Below, piece by piece: positions 45,214 through 54,003 of a stretch of DNA of 64,000 nucleotides. How positions within the stretch are numbered: position 1 is the stretch's first letter; each line of letters begins with the position of its first letter. The position numbers and the translations under genes are program-made. The DNA comes from Qipengyuania seohaensis (GTDB lineage Bacteria; Pseudomonadota; Alphaproteobacteria; Sphingomonadales; Sphingomonadaceae), in NCBI RefSeq assembly GCF_002795865.1, contig NZ_CP024920.1:806001-870000 (forward strand), read 5' to 3'. The notes below the pieces were generated by a model that was not told the origin of the DNA, did not search any database, and was given only the letters and a program-made list of their open reading frames with translations.

Positions 45214-45897
45214 ATGAAAGCATGGTTCACACGGCGTTATCTGGACCTACTTGGTTCGATCTACATTTATAACGAGCATCGCGGGTATACCGCGCTTGAT
45301 CGGGTGCTGGAGGCGGTACGCACGAAACACCCGGAAGCAAAGGAACTGATCGCCGCCGTCGAAAAGCATCGCGCGGACGAGCGTAAGCACTACACCATGT
45401 TCAAGCGCTGGTTCGAGCTGCAGGGCACCATGCCTATCGCGCTCGACCGGACCTTTGGCCATATCGACCGCTTCATCGAGATCACGTTTGGAACCTCGAT
45501 CGACAATCTCGATACGGACGCGATCATTGCCAGCGACGAACTGTTCGAGAGACTGTGCAGGGTGATATCGCTGACCGAGAAGCGTGGGCTCAAACAGGTC
45601 GAAATCCTGCTCGAGCACCCTCTCGTGAAACAGGACAAGGCCCTACACAAGATATTCCAGGTCGTTCACATCGACGAGCCCGATCACTTTCTGCCTTATG
45701 ATAAGTGGCTCGCGGAAAATTCGCGCCGGATGCCCAATGCGTGGGAGCGGTGGATCGACCGGATGATCCACTCCGAATTGCTGTTCATCAAGCTACCGCT
45801 GCTGTTCTTGTGGTTTGGTGCTCCGCGTCGCACCGAATGGCGTGATGCGGGCGAAAACAACCCCCAGCCAAGGCCGCGTACGGCACTGTCTGCCTGA
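45214..45897 (+). CDS. Ferritin-like di-iron protein, possibly membrane-associated
   Basis: 227 residues. Two ExxH metal motifs stand out: Glu56-x-x-His59 in 'EKHRADERKHY' and Glu155-x-x-His158 in 'VHIDEPDHF', spaced as in four-helix di-iron ferritin-like proteins, with further acidic residues Glu21, Glu50 and Glu109 available. The C-terminus has a hydrophobic 'LLFIKLPLLFLWFG' stretch, so it could sit on the membrane. This could be an oxidase, hydroxylase or iron-binding protein; I cannot tell which. It is 9 bases before the GtrA-like gene on the same strand. Confidence 0.7.
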   Translation: MKAWFTRRYLDLLGSIYIYNEHRGYTALDRVLEAVRTKHPEAKELIAAVEKHRADERKHYTMFKRWFELQGTMPIALDRTFGHIDRFIEITFGTSIDNLDTDAIIASDELFERLCRVISLTEKRGLKQVEILLEHPLVKQDKALHKIFQVVHIDEPDHFLPYDKWLAENSRRMPNAWERWIDRMIHSELLFIKLPLLFLWFGAPRRTEWRDAGENNPQPRPRTALSA

Positions 45898-45906
45898 CTT
45901 CTGAAA

Positions 45907-46311
45907 ATGCTGGCTCGATTCTTCACGCGTCGCGCGGGCGGGATGCTTTGGCGCAATACAGTCGTAAGCACCGGCGTCTTCCTGGTCGGACTTGGCGTAC
46001 TCTGGCTTCTCGTCGAAAAAGCAGGCGTCGATCCCGTCGTGGCGACGGCGATCAGTTTCCTGATTGCCAATTCGATACACTATATTTTCGGACGGACCTG
46101 GATATTCGCCGGGTCGGACAGGGCCGTCTCGACCGGATATGTCCTGTTTCTCGCCAATGCGATGGTCGGGCTTATCGTGACTGTGGGCCTTTTCTGGGCG
46201 CTGACGCACTGGACACCGATGAACTATCTCGTCGCAAGGGTCGTGGTCTCGATATTCGCCGGTCTGGCGGTCTTCGCGCTCAATGCTGCACTGAACTTCC
46301 GGCAAATTTGA
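45907..46311 (+). CDS. GtrA family membrane protein
   Basis: 134 residues with four membrane helices. 'FLIANSIHYIFGRTWIF' and 'VFALNAALNFRQI' are typical GtrA motifs. GtrA-like proteins are thought to flip lipid-linked sugars or serve as accessory membrane subunits in cell-surface glycan modification. It is 9 bases after the ferritin-like gene, suggesting co-expression. Confidence 0.88.
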   Translation: MLARFFTRRAGGMLWRNTVVSTGVFLVGLGVLWLLVEKAGVDPVVATAISFLIANSIHYIFGRTWIFAGSDRAVSTGYVLFLANAMVGLIVTVGLFWALTHWTPMNYLVARVVVSIFAGLAVFALNAALNFRQI

Positions 46312-46391
46312 GACCGAAGATCAGGGCTTGATGCGGTCGCAATAGAAAGCCCGCAATCAGGTCGTTTGCAGCCGTTCCAAGGCCTTCCGAC

Positions 46392-46994
46392 CTATCCAAC
46401 CCACTCCGCGACCTGCACCGCGACATCGTTCGCGGCGCGGTTCAATGCGGGACCGACGCCCTGGACGTCGGGCGTCACGCCCGGCACCACGGCTTCAAAG
46501 CGGCGGGTTTCGACTGCGCTGCCCTCGCCTGCGCGCACGGCGTCGAAGACGACCACCACGCTGGAGGTCGAGGCGTCGTAGCCGAACTGGCGCAGCGTGC
46601 CCGAGATGCGGTTGACCGCCATTGCGCCCGGATCGTCACCGTCGACGACCACGCGACCCGACTGCGTGCGGATGGTTTCCGCGATCAGGCGGCGGAACAG
46701 GCGGGCGGGTTTTTCCACCCACACCGCATCCTTGAGATAGGCGAGTTCGGTGGCGTTCACCTGAACGGGCACGCGCGTCACGTCGAGCGCGGCCGGGGCT
46801 TCGAACTCGGTCAGCGCAAGGGCCGTGCCCGCATCGCTCGACCCGCCGGTCCCGGCAGGCGCGGTGGCCGTGGGCGTCAGGGTCAGCAGGCTTTCGGGCG
46901 GTTCGGCGCCGAAGCTGATGCAGCCGCCCAGCAACAGGGCCGGGGCAAGGATGGCGAGGGTCTTGGTCATGGTCATCGCGCGATCCCGTCTCAT
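46392..46994 (-). CDS. ABC-type transport auxiliary lipoprotein (PqiC-like)
   Basis: 200 residues. The lipobox 'LLLGGC' after a short signal peptide gives a periplasmic lipoprotein. It starts at an ATG overlapping the mlaD stop by four bases (ATGA). The domain ('LTEFEAPAALDVTRVPV', 'RLFRRLIAETIRTQSG') matches the PqiC/DUF330 family that accompanies MCE transporters. It is the last gene of the mlaEFD operon and probably tethers the MCE bridge to the outer membrane. Confidence 0.88.
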   Translation of the reverse strand: MRRDRAMTMTKTLAILAPALLLGGCISFGAEPPESLLTLTPTATAPAGTGGSSDAGTALALTEFEAPAALDVTRVPVQVNATELAYLKDAVWVEKPARLFRRLIAETIRTQSGRVVVDGDDPGAMAVNRISGTLRQFGYDASTSSVVVVFDAVRAGEGSAVETRRFEAVVPGVTPDVQGVGPALNRAANDVAVQVAEWVG

Positions 46995-47938
46995 GGTTCG
47001 TATTCCGGCAGCGGCTGGCTGGAAAGCAGCGAGCCTGCGCCCTTCTCATCGATCTTTTCGGTCACGCTGCGCAGCGCCTTGCTGGTGGCGCGCAGGTCGC
47101 GCAGCGTCGCTTCGGCGGCGGGCAGCGTGCTTTCGGTCAGCTGCTTGGTCGCCGGGCGCGCTTCTTCGAGCGTCTGTTCCAGCGCTTTCGCCGCGCCGCC
47201 AGCCGAAGCCAGCGTCTTGCGCAGTTCCTGCGCCAGCTGCTCGCCCTCGGTATTGATCAGACGGTCGGTGGAGGCCGTAACCTTTTCGAATTCGTCCAGC
47301 GCTTCGGCCGCTTCGCGTAGGGTGACCTGCAGTTCGGCCATGGTCCGCTCGATCTGCGGGGCCGTTTCGGCAAGGCTGCGCGTCATCTGGTTGGTATTGG
47401 CGAGGATACCCGCAATCTCGCCCTGGTTTTCCTCGTCCAGCAGCTGTGTCAGGCGTTCGGTCAGCGTCGCCAGCCGTTCGAGCAGCAGCGGTGCGTTGGA
47501 CAGCAGCGCGTTCAGGCCCCCGTCCTGCGGCGGGATGATCGGCACGCCTTCGGTGCAGGCCGTGGTTTCGCAAGTGATGGGCGGCGCACCGCTGCGCGCG
47601 CCATCCAGCAGGATAGTCGAAACGCCGGTAAAGCTGCCCTGGATAGTCGCGGTGGTGCCGACCAGGATCGGCACTTCTTCCTTCACGCTGATGCGCACGC
47701 GGACGAATTCCGGGTCCTTGTCCCACAGCACGATCTGGTCGACCTGCCCCACGGGAACGCCCGCAAAGCTGACCTGGCTACCATTGGCGAGCCCGGCGAC
47801 CGACTGCTTGAAGAAGATGTCGTACTCCTTCTGGGCGCCTTCGCCCCAGCGTGCCAGCCAGACGATGAAGAGCGCAAGCGCGGCCAACACGGCCAGCGTT
47901 ACAGCCCCCACCCAGATGTAATTTGCCCGCGTTTCCAT
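46991..47938 (-). CDS. mlaD: MlaD-like MCE protein
   Basis: 315 residues. An N-terminal membrane helix (about 8-30) is followed by the MCE domain ('SVAGLANGSQVSFAGVPVGQV', 'ATIQGSFTGVSTILLDG') and a long helical region (about 160-300) with heptad-like Leu spacing, likely a coiled coil. MCE proteins form rings that shuttle phospholipids or other lipids across the periplasm. It is 3 bases from the ATPase gene and overlaps the lipoprotein gene. Confidence 0.93.
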   Translation of the reverse strand: METRANYIWVGAVTLAVLAALALFIVWLARWGEGAQKEYDIFFKQSVAGLANGSQVSFAGVPVGQVDQIVLWDKDPEFVRVRISVKEEVPILVGTTATIQGSFTGVSTILLDGARSGAPPITCETTACTEGVPIIPPQDGGLNALLSNAPLLLERLATLTERLTQLLDEENQGEIAGILANTNQMTRSLAETAPQIERTMAELQVTLREAAEALDEFEKVTASTDRLINTEGEQLAQELRKTLASAGGAAKALEQTLEEARPATKQLTESTLPAAEATLRDLRATSKALRSVTEKIDEKGAGSLLSSQPLPEYEP

Positions 47939-47941
47939 TGG

Positions 47942-48838
47942 TTAGGCCTTATCCTTGCCCGGAGGCGTTTTGTCCAACGCTTTGACCGCGTGTGCGGCGA
48001 TCGGCCGGTCCATGTGCCGGCGCAATTCGTCGAGCGCCTGCGCCGTCAATGCGGCGCGCCCGCGCGGTCCGTTGAAGTATTCCTGTATCCAGGGGTGATC
48101 GAGTTCCATCAGGTTCGGCACCGTGTCGACAGCGATGACCTTCTTGTCGGCGAGCACCGCCACCCGGTCGCAAATCTCGTGAAGCGTATCGAGGTCGTGG
48201 GTGATGAGAAACACGGTCAGTCCCAGCGTTTCCTTCAGTTCCTTGGTCAGGCGGTCGAAGGCCGATGCGCCGATCGGGTCGAGGCCTGCGGTCGGTTCGT
48301 CCAGGAACAGTAGTTCCGGGTCGAGCGCCAGCGCGCGCGCGAGGCCTGCGCGTTTCTTCATGCCACCCGAAAGCTCGCTCGGATATTTGCTCACCGCTTC
48401 TTCGGGAAGGCCGGAAAGCATCACCTTGTAGCGAGCGATTTCGTGACGCAGGTCGTCCGAGATATCGGGGTAGAACTGCTTGAGCGGGACTTCGACGTTC
48501 TCGCCCACCGTCAGGGTGGAGAACAATGCGCCGCCCTGGAACAATACGCCCCAGCGATCGCGCACGCCCAGCACCTCGTCGGGCTCTGCCTCCGTGATCG
48601 ACTGGCCGAACACCTCGATATTGCCACCCGACGGCGGCTGCAGGCCGATGATCGAGCGCATGAGCACCGATTTGCCGGTGCCCGAACCGCCCACGACGCC
48701 GAGGATTTCCCCTCGCCGGACCTTGAGGTCGAGATCCTCGTGCACGGTCTGCGTACCGAAGCGGTTGACCAGCCCATCGACGACGATGGGGAAATCGCCG
48801 CGATAGCGTTCGTGTTTAGGCTTGCTGGCTCCGGCCAT
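47942..48838 (-). CDS. mlaF: MlaF-like ABC transporter ATP-binding protein
   Basis: 298 residues from the ATG of 'MAGASKPKHE', overlapping the mlaE stop (TGATG). Walker A GGSGTGKS is at 50-57, the signature LSGGM at 156-160, Walker B LLFLDEP at 176-182 and the H-loop is 'LITHDLD'. It powers the Mla-type lipid transporter at the inner membrane. A C-terminal extension ('MDRPIAAHAVKALDKT') is present. Confidence 0.95.
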   Translation of the reverse strand: MAGASKPKHERYRGDFPIVVDGLVNRFGTQTVHEDLDLKVRRGEILGVVGGSGTGKSVLMRSIIGLQPPSGGNIEVFGQSITEAEPDEVLGVRDRWGVLFQGGALFSTLTVGENVEVPLKQFYPDISDDLRHEIARYKVMLSGLPEEAVSKYPSELSGGMKKRAGLARALALDPELLFLDEPTAGLDPIGASAFDRLTKELKETLGLTVFLITHDLDTLHEICDRVAVLADKKVIAVDTVPNLMELDHPWIQEYFNGPRGRAALTAQALDELRRHMDRPIAAHAVKALDKTPPGKDKA

Positions 48839-49947
48839 CACGCCCACCCGATTTCAGTGAAGAACACGGCGAAGAACGCGTCGAGCACGATGACGGCAAA
48901 GATGGCGGAGACCACGGACAGCGTGGTGCGCTTGCCCACCTCTTCGGAATTACCCTTCACCTGCATACCGTTGTAACAGCCAGCCAGCGCCACGATCAGG
49001 CCGAACACCGGTGCCTTCACCATGCCGACCCACAGATCGTATGTCGGCACGACTTCCTGGATGCGGCTCAGGAATGTCCAGAAGGGGATCCCCAGCATGG
49101 TCTCCCCGATGACCGCGCCGCCGATGATCGCCATGCACGAGGCATAGAAGCCGAGCAGCGGCATCATCAGCACCGCCGCCAGAATGCGCGGGATGACCAG
49201 CGCTTCCATCGGCGAAATACCGATCGTGCGCATGGCATCGATTTCTTCGGTCAGCTTCATCGTGCCGATTTCGGCGGCGAAAGCGCTGCCCGAGCGGCCG
49301 GCGACCATGATCGCGGTCATCAGCACGCCCAGTTCGCGCAAGGTGATTCGCCCGACGAGGTTGATGGTCAGCGTTTCCGCGCCGAATTGTGCCAGCTGGA
49401 CCGCACCCTGCTGGGCGATCACGATACCGATAAGGAAGCTCATCAGGCCGATGATCGGGAGGGCCGAGACACCCACCAGCTCCATCTGGCGGAATAATGC
49501 GACCATGCGGAAGCGCCGCGGATTGCGGATCAGCGAACCGGCAGAAATCAGCAATGCGCCGAGGAAACTGATAACCCCGACGATGCCGCTGCGGGCGTTG
49601 AAGATCTTCTCGCCCATCGCATCGGGCACCCGGCTCCAGAACGGCAAGCGCGGCGCGCCGAGCTTTTCTTCGCCGCCAAGACCCGAAATCGCGTCCAGCA
49701 ATCGCTGCGCACGCGAGCTCGCCCCGGTGATTTCCGCATCGTGCTCTGTCGCGAGCGTGCAGGCCAGCCATGCACCTACCGTGTCGATTTCCGACACGCC
49801 GGACAGGTCGATCGTGGCCACGTCACTATCCATGCCGCGCAGGTCGTCGTCGATCGAGCCGATCGTGGACACGAGATAGGGCCCGGTGAGCACCAGCGCG
49901 GAACCCCCGTCCCCCTCGACGATCTCGAATTGTGCAAGCCCTGTCAT
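48838..49947 (-). CDS. mlaE: MlaE-like permease with N-terminal STAS domain
   Basis: 369 residues from the ATG of 'MTGLAQFEIVEGD', preceded by GGGGAGCC. The first 100 residues resemble a STAS domain ('VATIDLSGVSEIDTVGAWL'), a role played by separate MlaB in E. coli; here it is fused. The permease part has 'RQMELVGVSALPIIGLMSFL', 'LRELGVLMTAIMVAGRSGSAFAAE' (split, typical) and 'VIPRILAAVLMMPLLG'. It is the first gene of the mlaE-F-D-lipoprotein operon. No mlaC is seen. Confidence 0.93.
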   Translation of the reverse strand: MTGLAQFEIVEGDGGSALVLTGPYLVSTIGSIDDDLRGMDSDVATIDLSGVSEIDTVGAWLACTLATEHDAEITGASSRAQRLLDAISGLGGEEKLGAPRLPFWSRVPDAMGEKIFNARSGIVGVISFLGALLISAGSLIRNPRRFRMVALFRQMELVGVSALPIIGLMSFLIGIVIAQQGAVQLAQFGAETLTINLVGRITLRELGVLMTAIMVAGRSGSAFAAEIGTMKLTEEIDAMRTIGISPMEALVIPRILAAVLMMPLLGFYASCMAIIGGAVIGETMLGIPFWTFLSRIQEVVPTYDLWVGMVKAPVFGLIVALAGCYNGMQVKGNSEEVGKRTTLSVVSAIFAVIVLDAFFAVFFTEIGWA

Positions 49948-50050
49948 TCGGCTCCCCGTATGGGCGGATTTCAGTCGCCAAACAAGCACGTAAGCGCGCG
50001 AAGGCTATATCCCGTTGCATCGCACAATGCGCACTGGCATTGGCACCAGC

Positions 50051-52963
50051 ATGACCACCGAGCTTTCAAAGACCTTCGATCCCGCCGATATCGAGCAGCG
50101 CTGGTACGCGCATTGGGAGGAAAACGGCCTCTTCCGGCCAGAGCGGCCGGATGCCGAGCCGTTCACTATCGTGAACCCGCCGCCGAACGTGACGGGTTCG
50201 CTCCACATCGGCCATGCGCTCGACAACACCCTGCAGGACGTGGTGATCCGCTACGAACGCCTGCGCGGCAAGGATGCGCTGTGGGTCGTCGGCATGGACC
50301 ATGCCGGTATCGCCACGCAGATGGTCGTCGAACGCCAGATGGAGGCGAAACAGGACAAGCGCACGAATTACTCGCGCGAGGAATTCGTGGGCAAGGTCTG
50401 GGAATGGAAGGCGGAAAGCGGCGGTGCAATCACCAAGCAGCTGCGCCGCCTCGGCTGCTCGATGGACTGGTCCAGAGAGCAGTTCACGATGGACGAGCAT
50501 TTCTCGAACGCCGTGCTCAAGACGTTCGTCGACCTTTACAACGACGGCCTCATCTACCGCGACAAGCGGCTGGTGAACTGGGACGTAAAGCTGAAGACCG
50601 CGATTTCCGACCTCGAAGTCGAGACCATCGATGTGAAGGGCGGCTTCTGGCATTTCCGCTACCCGCTGGCGGACGGCGTCACGACGTCGGAAGGCAAGGA
50701 TTACCTCGTCGTCGCGACCACGCGCCCCGAGACCATGCTGGCCGATATGGCGGTGGCCGTTCACCCCGATGACGAGCGCTACAAATCGGTCGTGGGCAAG
50801 GACATCCTCCAGCCGATCACCGGTCGTCGATTCAAGGTCGTGGCCGACGAACACGCTGACCCCGAACTGGGCAGCGGCTGCGTGAAGATCACGCCGGGCC
50901 ACGATTTCAACGACTTCGACGTGGGCAAGCGCGCAGGCTTCGCTCCTGCCGAAATGCTCAACATGCTCGATGCGGAAGGCAATGTCTGCCAGACCGCCGA
51001 TGGGCTGGTGCCGGAGGAATTCCTCGGCCTGCACCGCTTCAAGCGTGCCAAAGAAGATGGGGGTGTCGACGGCGCGCGCGAGCTGGTCGTGGCGCGCATG
51101 AAGGAACTCGGCTTCCTCATCCCGCATGTCACCAAGGACAAGGAAGGCAACGAAGTCGAACACGATGCCGAGCCGCGCACCATCGCGACGCCCTTCGGCG
51201 ACCGCGGCGGCGTGGTAATCGAGCCTTGGCTGACCGACCAGTGGTATGTCGATGCCGAAACGCTCGCCAAGGCGCCGATCGAAGCGGTCAAGGACGGCAC
51301 CATCGAGATCGTCCCGAAGAGCTGGGAAAAGACCTTCTTCAACTGGATGGAAAACATCCAGCCCTGGTGCGTCAGCCGCCAGCTCTGGTGGGGCCACCGG
51401 ATTCCGGCGTGGGCAACCCACGAATACCGTCGGGACCCGCACGACAGAGAAAAAGGTAGCTTGATCGCGAAAGGAACGAAGGGGATCTATGTTGCCCTCT
51501 CAGAAGATGAAGCGATTAAGCAAGCTCAAGCCGACGCCAATGGGCGGAAAGTTGTTGCTTTTGATAACCTCGAAGATGCAGAGGCGGCTTGGGAGCGCGG
51601 TGAACCCGGCTTCTACGACGACGATGTCCTCTGCTTAATTCGCGACGAGGACGTGCTCGACACGTGGTTCTCGTCTGCACTTTGGCCCTTCGCCACGCTC
51701 GGCTGGCCAGACAAGACCGACCTGCTCGAAAAGCATTACCCCAACGACCTGCTGATTTCGGGCTTCGACATCCTGTTTTTCTGGGATGCGCGCATGATGA
51801 TGCAAGGCATGCATTTGACCGGCAAAGCACCCTGGCCGCGGCTCTACCTCCATGGTCTGGTGCGCGCTGCCGACGGGGCGAAGATGTCCAAGTCCAAGGG
51901 CAATGTCGTCGACCCGCTCGGCCTCATCGACCAGTACGGTGCCGATGCGCTGCGCTTCTTCATGTCGGCGATGGAAAGCCAGGGTCGCGACATCAAGATG
52001 GATGAGAAGCGCGTCGAGGGCTATCGCAACTTCGCGACCAAGCTCTGGAATGCGACGCGTTTCTGCCAGTCCAACGGCATCGGCGCGAGCACCAGCATCG
52101 AAGCACCCACCGCCACGCAAGCGGTCAACAAGTGGATTATCGGCGAAGTCGTCGAGACCAAGAATGCGCTCGAACAGTCGATGGCCGATTTGCGCTTCGA
52201 CGCCGCCGCGAACACGATCTATCACTTCGTGTGGGACCGTTTCTGCGACTGGTATATCGAGCTTATCAAGGGCAATTTCGACGAGGAGACCAAGGCGGTC
52301 GCCGGCTGGGCGCTCGACCAGATCCTCGTCATGCTGCACCCCTTCATGCCCTTCATCACCGAAGAGCTATGGTCGAAGCAGGGCGAGCGCGCCGACTACC
52401 CGCTGATCACCGCGAAATGGCCCGATCCGCAGGCCGAGGTGGATGCAGGCGCCAAAGCCGAAATCGACTGGCTGATCAGCTTTGTGACTGCTGTTCGATC
52501 GATGCGAGCGGAATTAAATATTCCGCCCGGCGCCTTCTTGTCGGCCATCTTCGAGAACGCCGAAGAGCAAACCTACACTCGAATTTCCAACAATCGTGAT
52601 CGCTTGCAAAGGCTAGCGCGCATCTATGATTTGAAGCCGGAAGGCACTGTACTTCTGAAGCATGGCGCCGGTGAGATTGATGCCGCAGATGAAGTCGCGA
52701 AGGGAGCGTCACAGATTGGCGTCGATGGTGTTACGTATACATTCCCGCTCGAAGGCGTGATCGACATCGAGGCGGAAAAGGCGCGCCTGACCAAGGCGAT
52801 GGACGCCTCCACCAAGGAAGCCAAATCGCTCGAGGGTCGCTTGGGCAACGCCAACTTCGTCGAACGCGCAAAACCCGAGGCGGTCGAAAAGGCCCGCGCC
52901 GATTTCGCGCATCACAGCGCCGAGATCGAACGGTTGAAGGCAGCACTGGAGCGGCTGGGTTAG
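50051..52963 (+). CDS. valS: Valyl-tRNA synthetase, with two stretches of deviant codon use
   Basis: 970 residues from the ATG of '[10 protein letters not shown]'; the frame is open upstream but this is the usual start. HIGH is His52-Ile-Gly-His55 in '[13 protein letters not shown]', KMSKS begins at Lys611, the CP1 editing domain lies between, and the C-terminus is the valine-type coiled coil ('[17 protein letters not shown]'). The protein is intact. Two inner segments (about 51440-51645 and 52480-52745) use TTA, CTA, GTA, CGA, ACA and AGG codons that are nearly absent from the flanks, so they look like mosaic imports. Confidence 0.96.
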   Translation: MTTELSKTFDPADIEQRWYAHWEENGLFRPERPDAEPFTIVNPPPNVTGSLHIGHALDNTLQDVVIRYERLRGKDALWVVGMDHAGIATQMVVERQMEAKQDKRTNYSREEFVGKVWEWKAESGGAITKQLRRLGCSMDWSREQFTMDEHFSNAVLKTFVDLYNDGLIYRDKRLVNWDVKLKTAISDLEVETIDVKGGFWHFRYPLADGVTTSEGKDYLVVATTRPETMLADMAVAVHPDDERYKSVVGKDILQPITGRRFKVVADEHADPELGSGCVKITPGHDFNDFDVGKRAGFAPAEMLNMLDAEGNVCQTADGLVPEEFLGLHRFKRAKEDGGVDGARELVVARMKELGFLIPHVTKDKEGNEVEHDAEPRTIATPFGDRGGVVIEPWLTDQWYVDAETLAKAPIEAVKDGTIEIVPKSWEKTFFNWMENIQPWCVSRQLWWGHRIPAWATHEYRRDPHDREKGSLIAKGTKGIYVALSEDEAIKQAQADANGRKVVAFDNLEDAEAAWERGEPGFYDDDVLCLIRDEDVLDTWFSSALWPFATLGWPDKTDLLEKHYPNDLLISGFDILFFWDARMMMQGMHLTGKAPWPRLYLHGLVRAADGAKMSKSKGNVVDPLGLIDQYGADALRFFMSAMESQGRDIKMDEKRVEGYRNFATKLWNATRFCQSNGIGASTSIEAPTATQAVNKWIIGEVVETKNALEQSMADLRFDAAANTIYHFVWDRFCDWYIELIKGNFDEETKAVAGWALDQILVMLHPFMPFITEELWSKQGERADYPLITAKWPDPQAEVDAGAKAEIDWLISFVTAVRSMRAELNIPPGAFLSAIFENAEEQTYTRISNNRDRLQRLARIYDLKPEGTVLLKHGAGEIDAADEVAKGASQIGVDGVTYTFPLEGVIDIEAEKARLTKAMDASTKEAKSLEGRLGNANFVERAKPEAVEKARADFAHHSAEIERLKAALERLG

Positions 52964-53143
52964 GAAATTTTCCTACCCGGCCCGGCTGTGGCACAAGACA
53001 GGCATGAACACCGCTCGCCCCCTAATTCTCCACGCCATGTGTCAACCTGGCCGAGACGCTGCATTTGCCAGCGAATCCAGTGTCTTGATGGCTGTTCCGC
53101 CGGGTGACACGGTGTCGCCTTCGTCGCCTTCGGGGATCGCCGG

Positions 53144-53878
53144 ATGGCGCTAGTCCTCGCCACGGACGATACGGGCGGACCTGAAATCTTCGCGTCCGTG
53201 CAGGGCGAAGGGCCGAGCGTCGGGCGCCCCGTCGCCTTCATGCGCCTGTCGCGCTGCAACCTTGCCTGCGTGTGGTGCGACACGGCCTACACCTGGCATT
53301 TCGAAGGCGACAATCGCCCCCACCGGGACGGCCAGACGTATGATCGCAAAGCCAACCAGGTCACTCTGGACGAGGCCGATGTCGCCGAGCGCATACTGGC
53401 GTTGGGGCAGGACCGGCTGGTCATCACCGGCGGAGAACCGCTGCTGCAGGCACCGGCGCTTGCCAAGCTGCTCGATCTGCTTCCGGACATCAGCGTCGAG
53501 ATCGAAACCAATGGCACGACCAAGGCCCCGGTCCCGCTCGATATCCGCATCGACCAGTTCAACGTCAGCCCCAAGCTGGCGCATAGCGGCAATCCGGCGG
53601 ACCTCGCGCTGATCCCCGAGCGACTGGACGCTTACGCCACCGACCCGCGCGCCTTCTTCAAATTCGTGATCGCGGAGCCTTCCGACGTGGACGAGGTGCT
53701 GGCGCTCCACGAACGCTATCGCTTCCGCTCCGGCCACGTGTTCCTGATGCCCGAAGGCACTGACAGCGAAACGCTGCGCACCCGCGAGAAATGGCTGGCC
53801 GATCTATGCCTGAAGCACGGCTTCCGCATGAGCGACCGCCTGCATATTCATTTGTTTGGAGACACAAGAGGGACGTGA
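53144..53878 (+). CDS. queE: 7-carboxy-7-deazaguanine synthase QueE
   Basis: 244 residues. The radical SAM cluster motif Cys38-x3-Cys42-x2-Cys45 is in 'RCNLACVWCDTAYTW', with 'EIFASVQGEGPSVGRPV' before it and 'VITGGEPLLQ' after; these are QueE signatures. It makes CDG from carboxy-tetrahydropterin in queuosine biosynthesis. No queC, queD or queF lies beside it here. A GGGGATCG precedes the ATG. The 52964-53143 stretch upstream has no gene I support. Confidence 0.93.
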   Translation: MALVLATDDTGGPEIFASVQGEGPSVGRPVAFMRLSRCNLACVWCDTAYTWHFEGDNRPHRDGQTYDRKANQVTLDEADVAERILALGQDRLVITGGEPLLQAPALAKLLDLLPDISVEIETNGTTKAPVPLDIRIDQFNVSPKLAHSGNPADLALIPERLDAYATDPRAFFKFVIAEPSDVDEVLALHERYRFRSGHVFLMPEGTDSETLRTREKWLADLCLKHGFRMSDRLHIHLFGDTRGT

Positions 53879-53884
53879 TTTTGT

Positions 53885-53906
53885 CGCACCCGCCTCCGCG
53901 GGTGCG
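53885..53906. other. GC-rich palindrome downstream of queE
   Basis: CGCACCCGC (53885-53893), loop CTCC, GCGGGTGCG (53898-53906): a perfect 9-bp stem 6 bases after the queE stop. No T-run follows on the plus strand; the minus strand reads ACAAAATC. Further GC-rich self-complementary bits follow to 53965. It may be a weak terminator or an interspersed palindromic repeat. Confidence 0.5.
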
Positions 53907-54003
53907 TCCTCGCTAGACGTGCAGCAAGCTAAACCCGCTGCGGGCGGCCGGTCGGCCTTGCCTCGCCTTCGGCTCGGTCAGATCGCCAGCCGCGAGACCC
54001 TCA

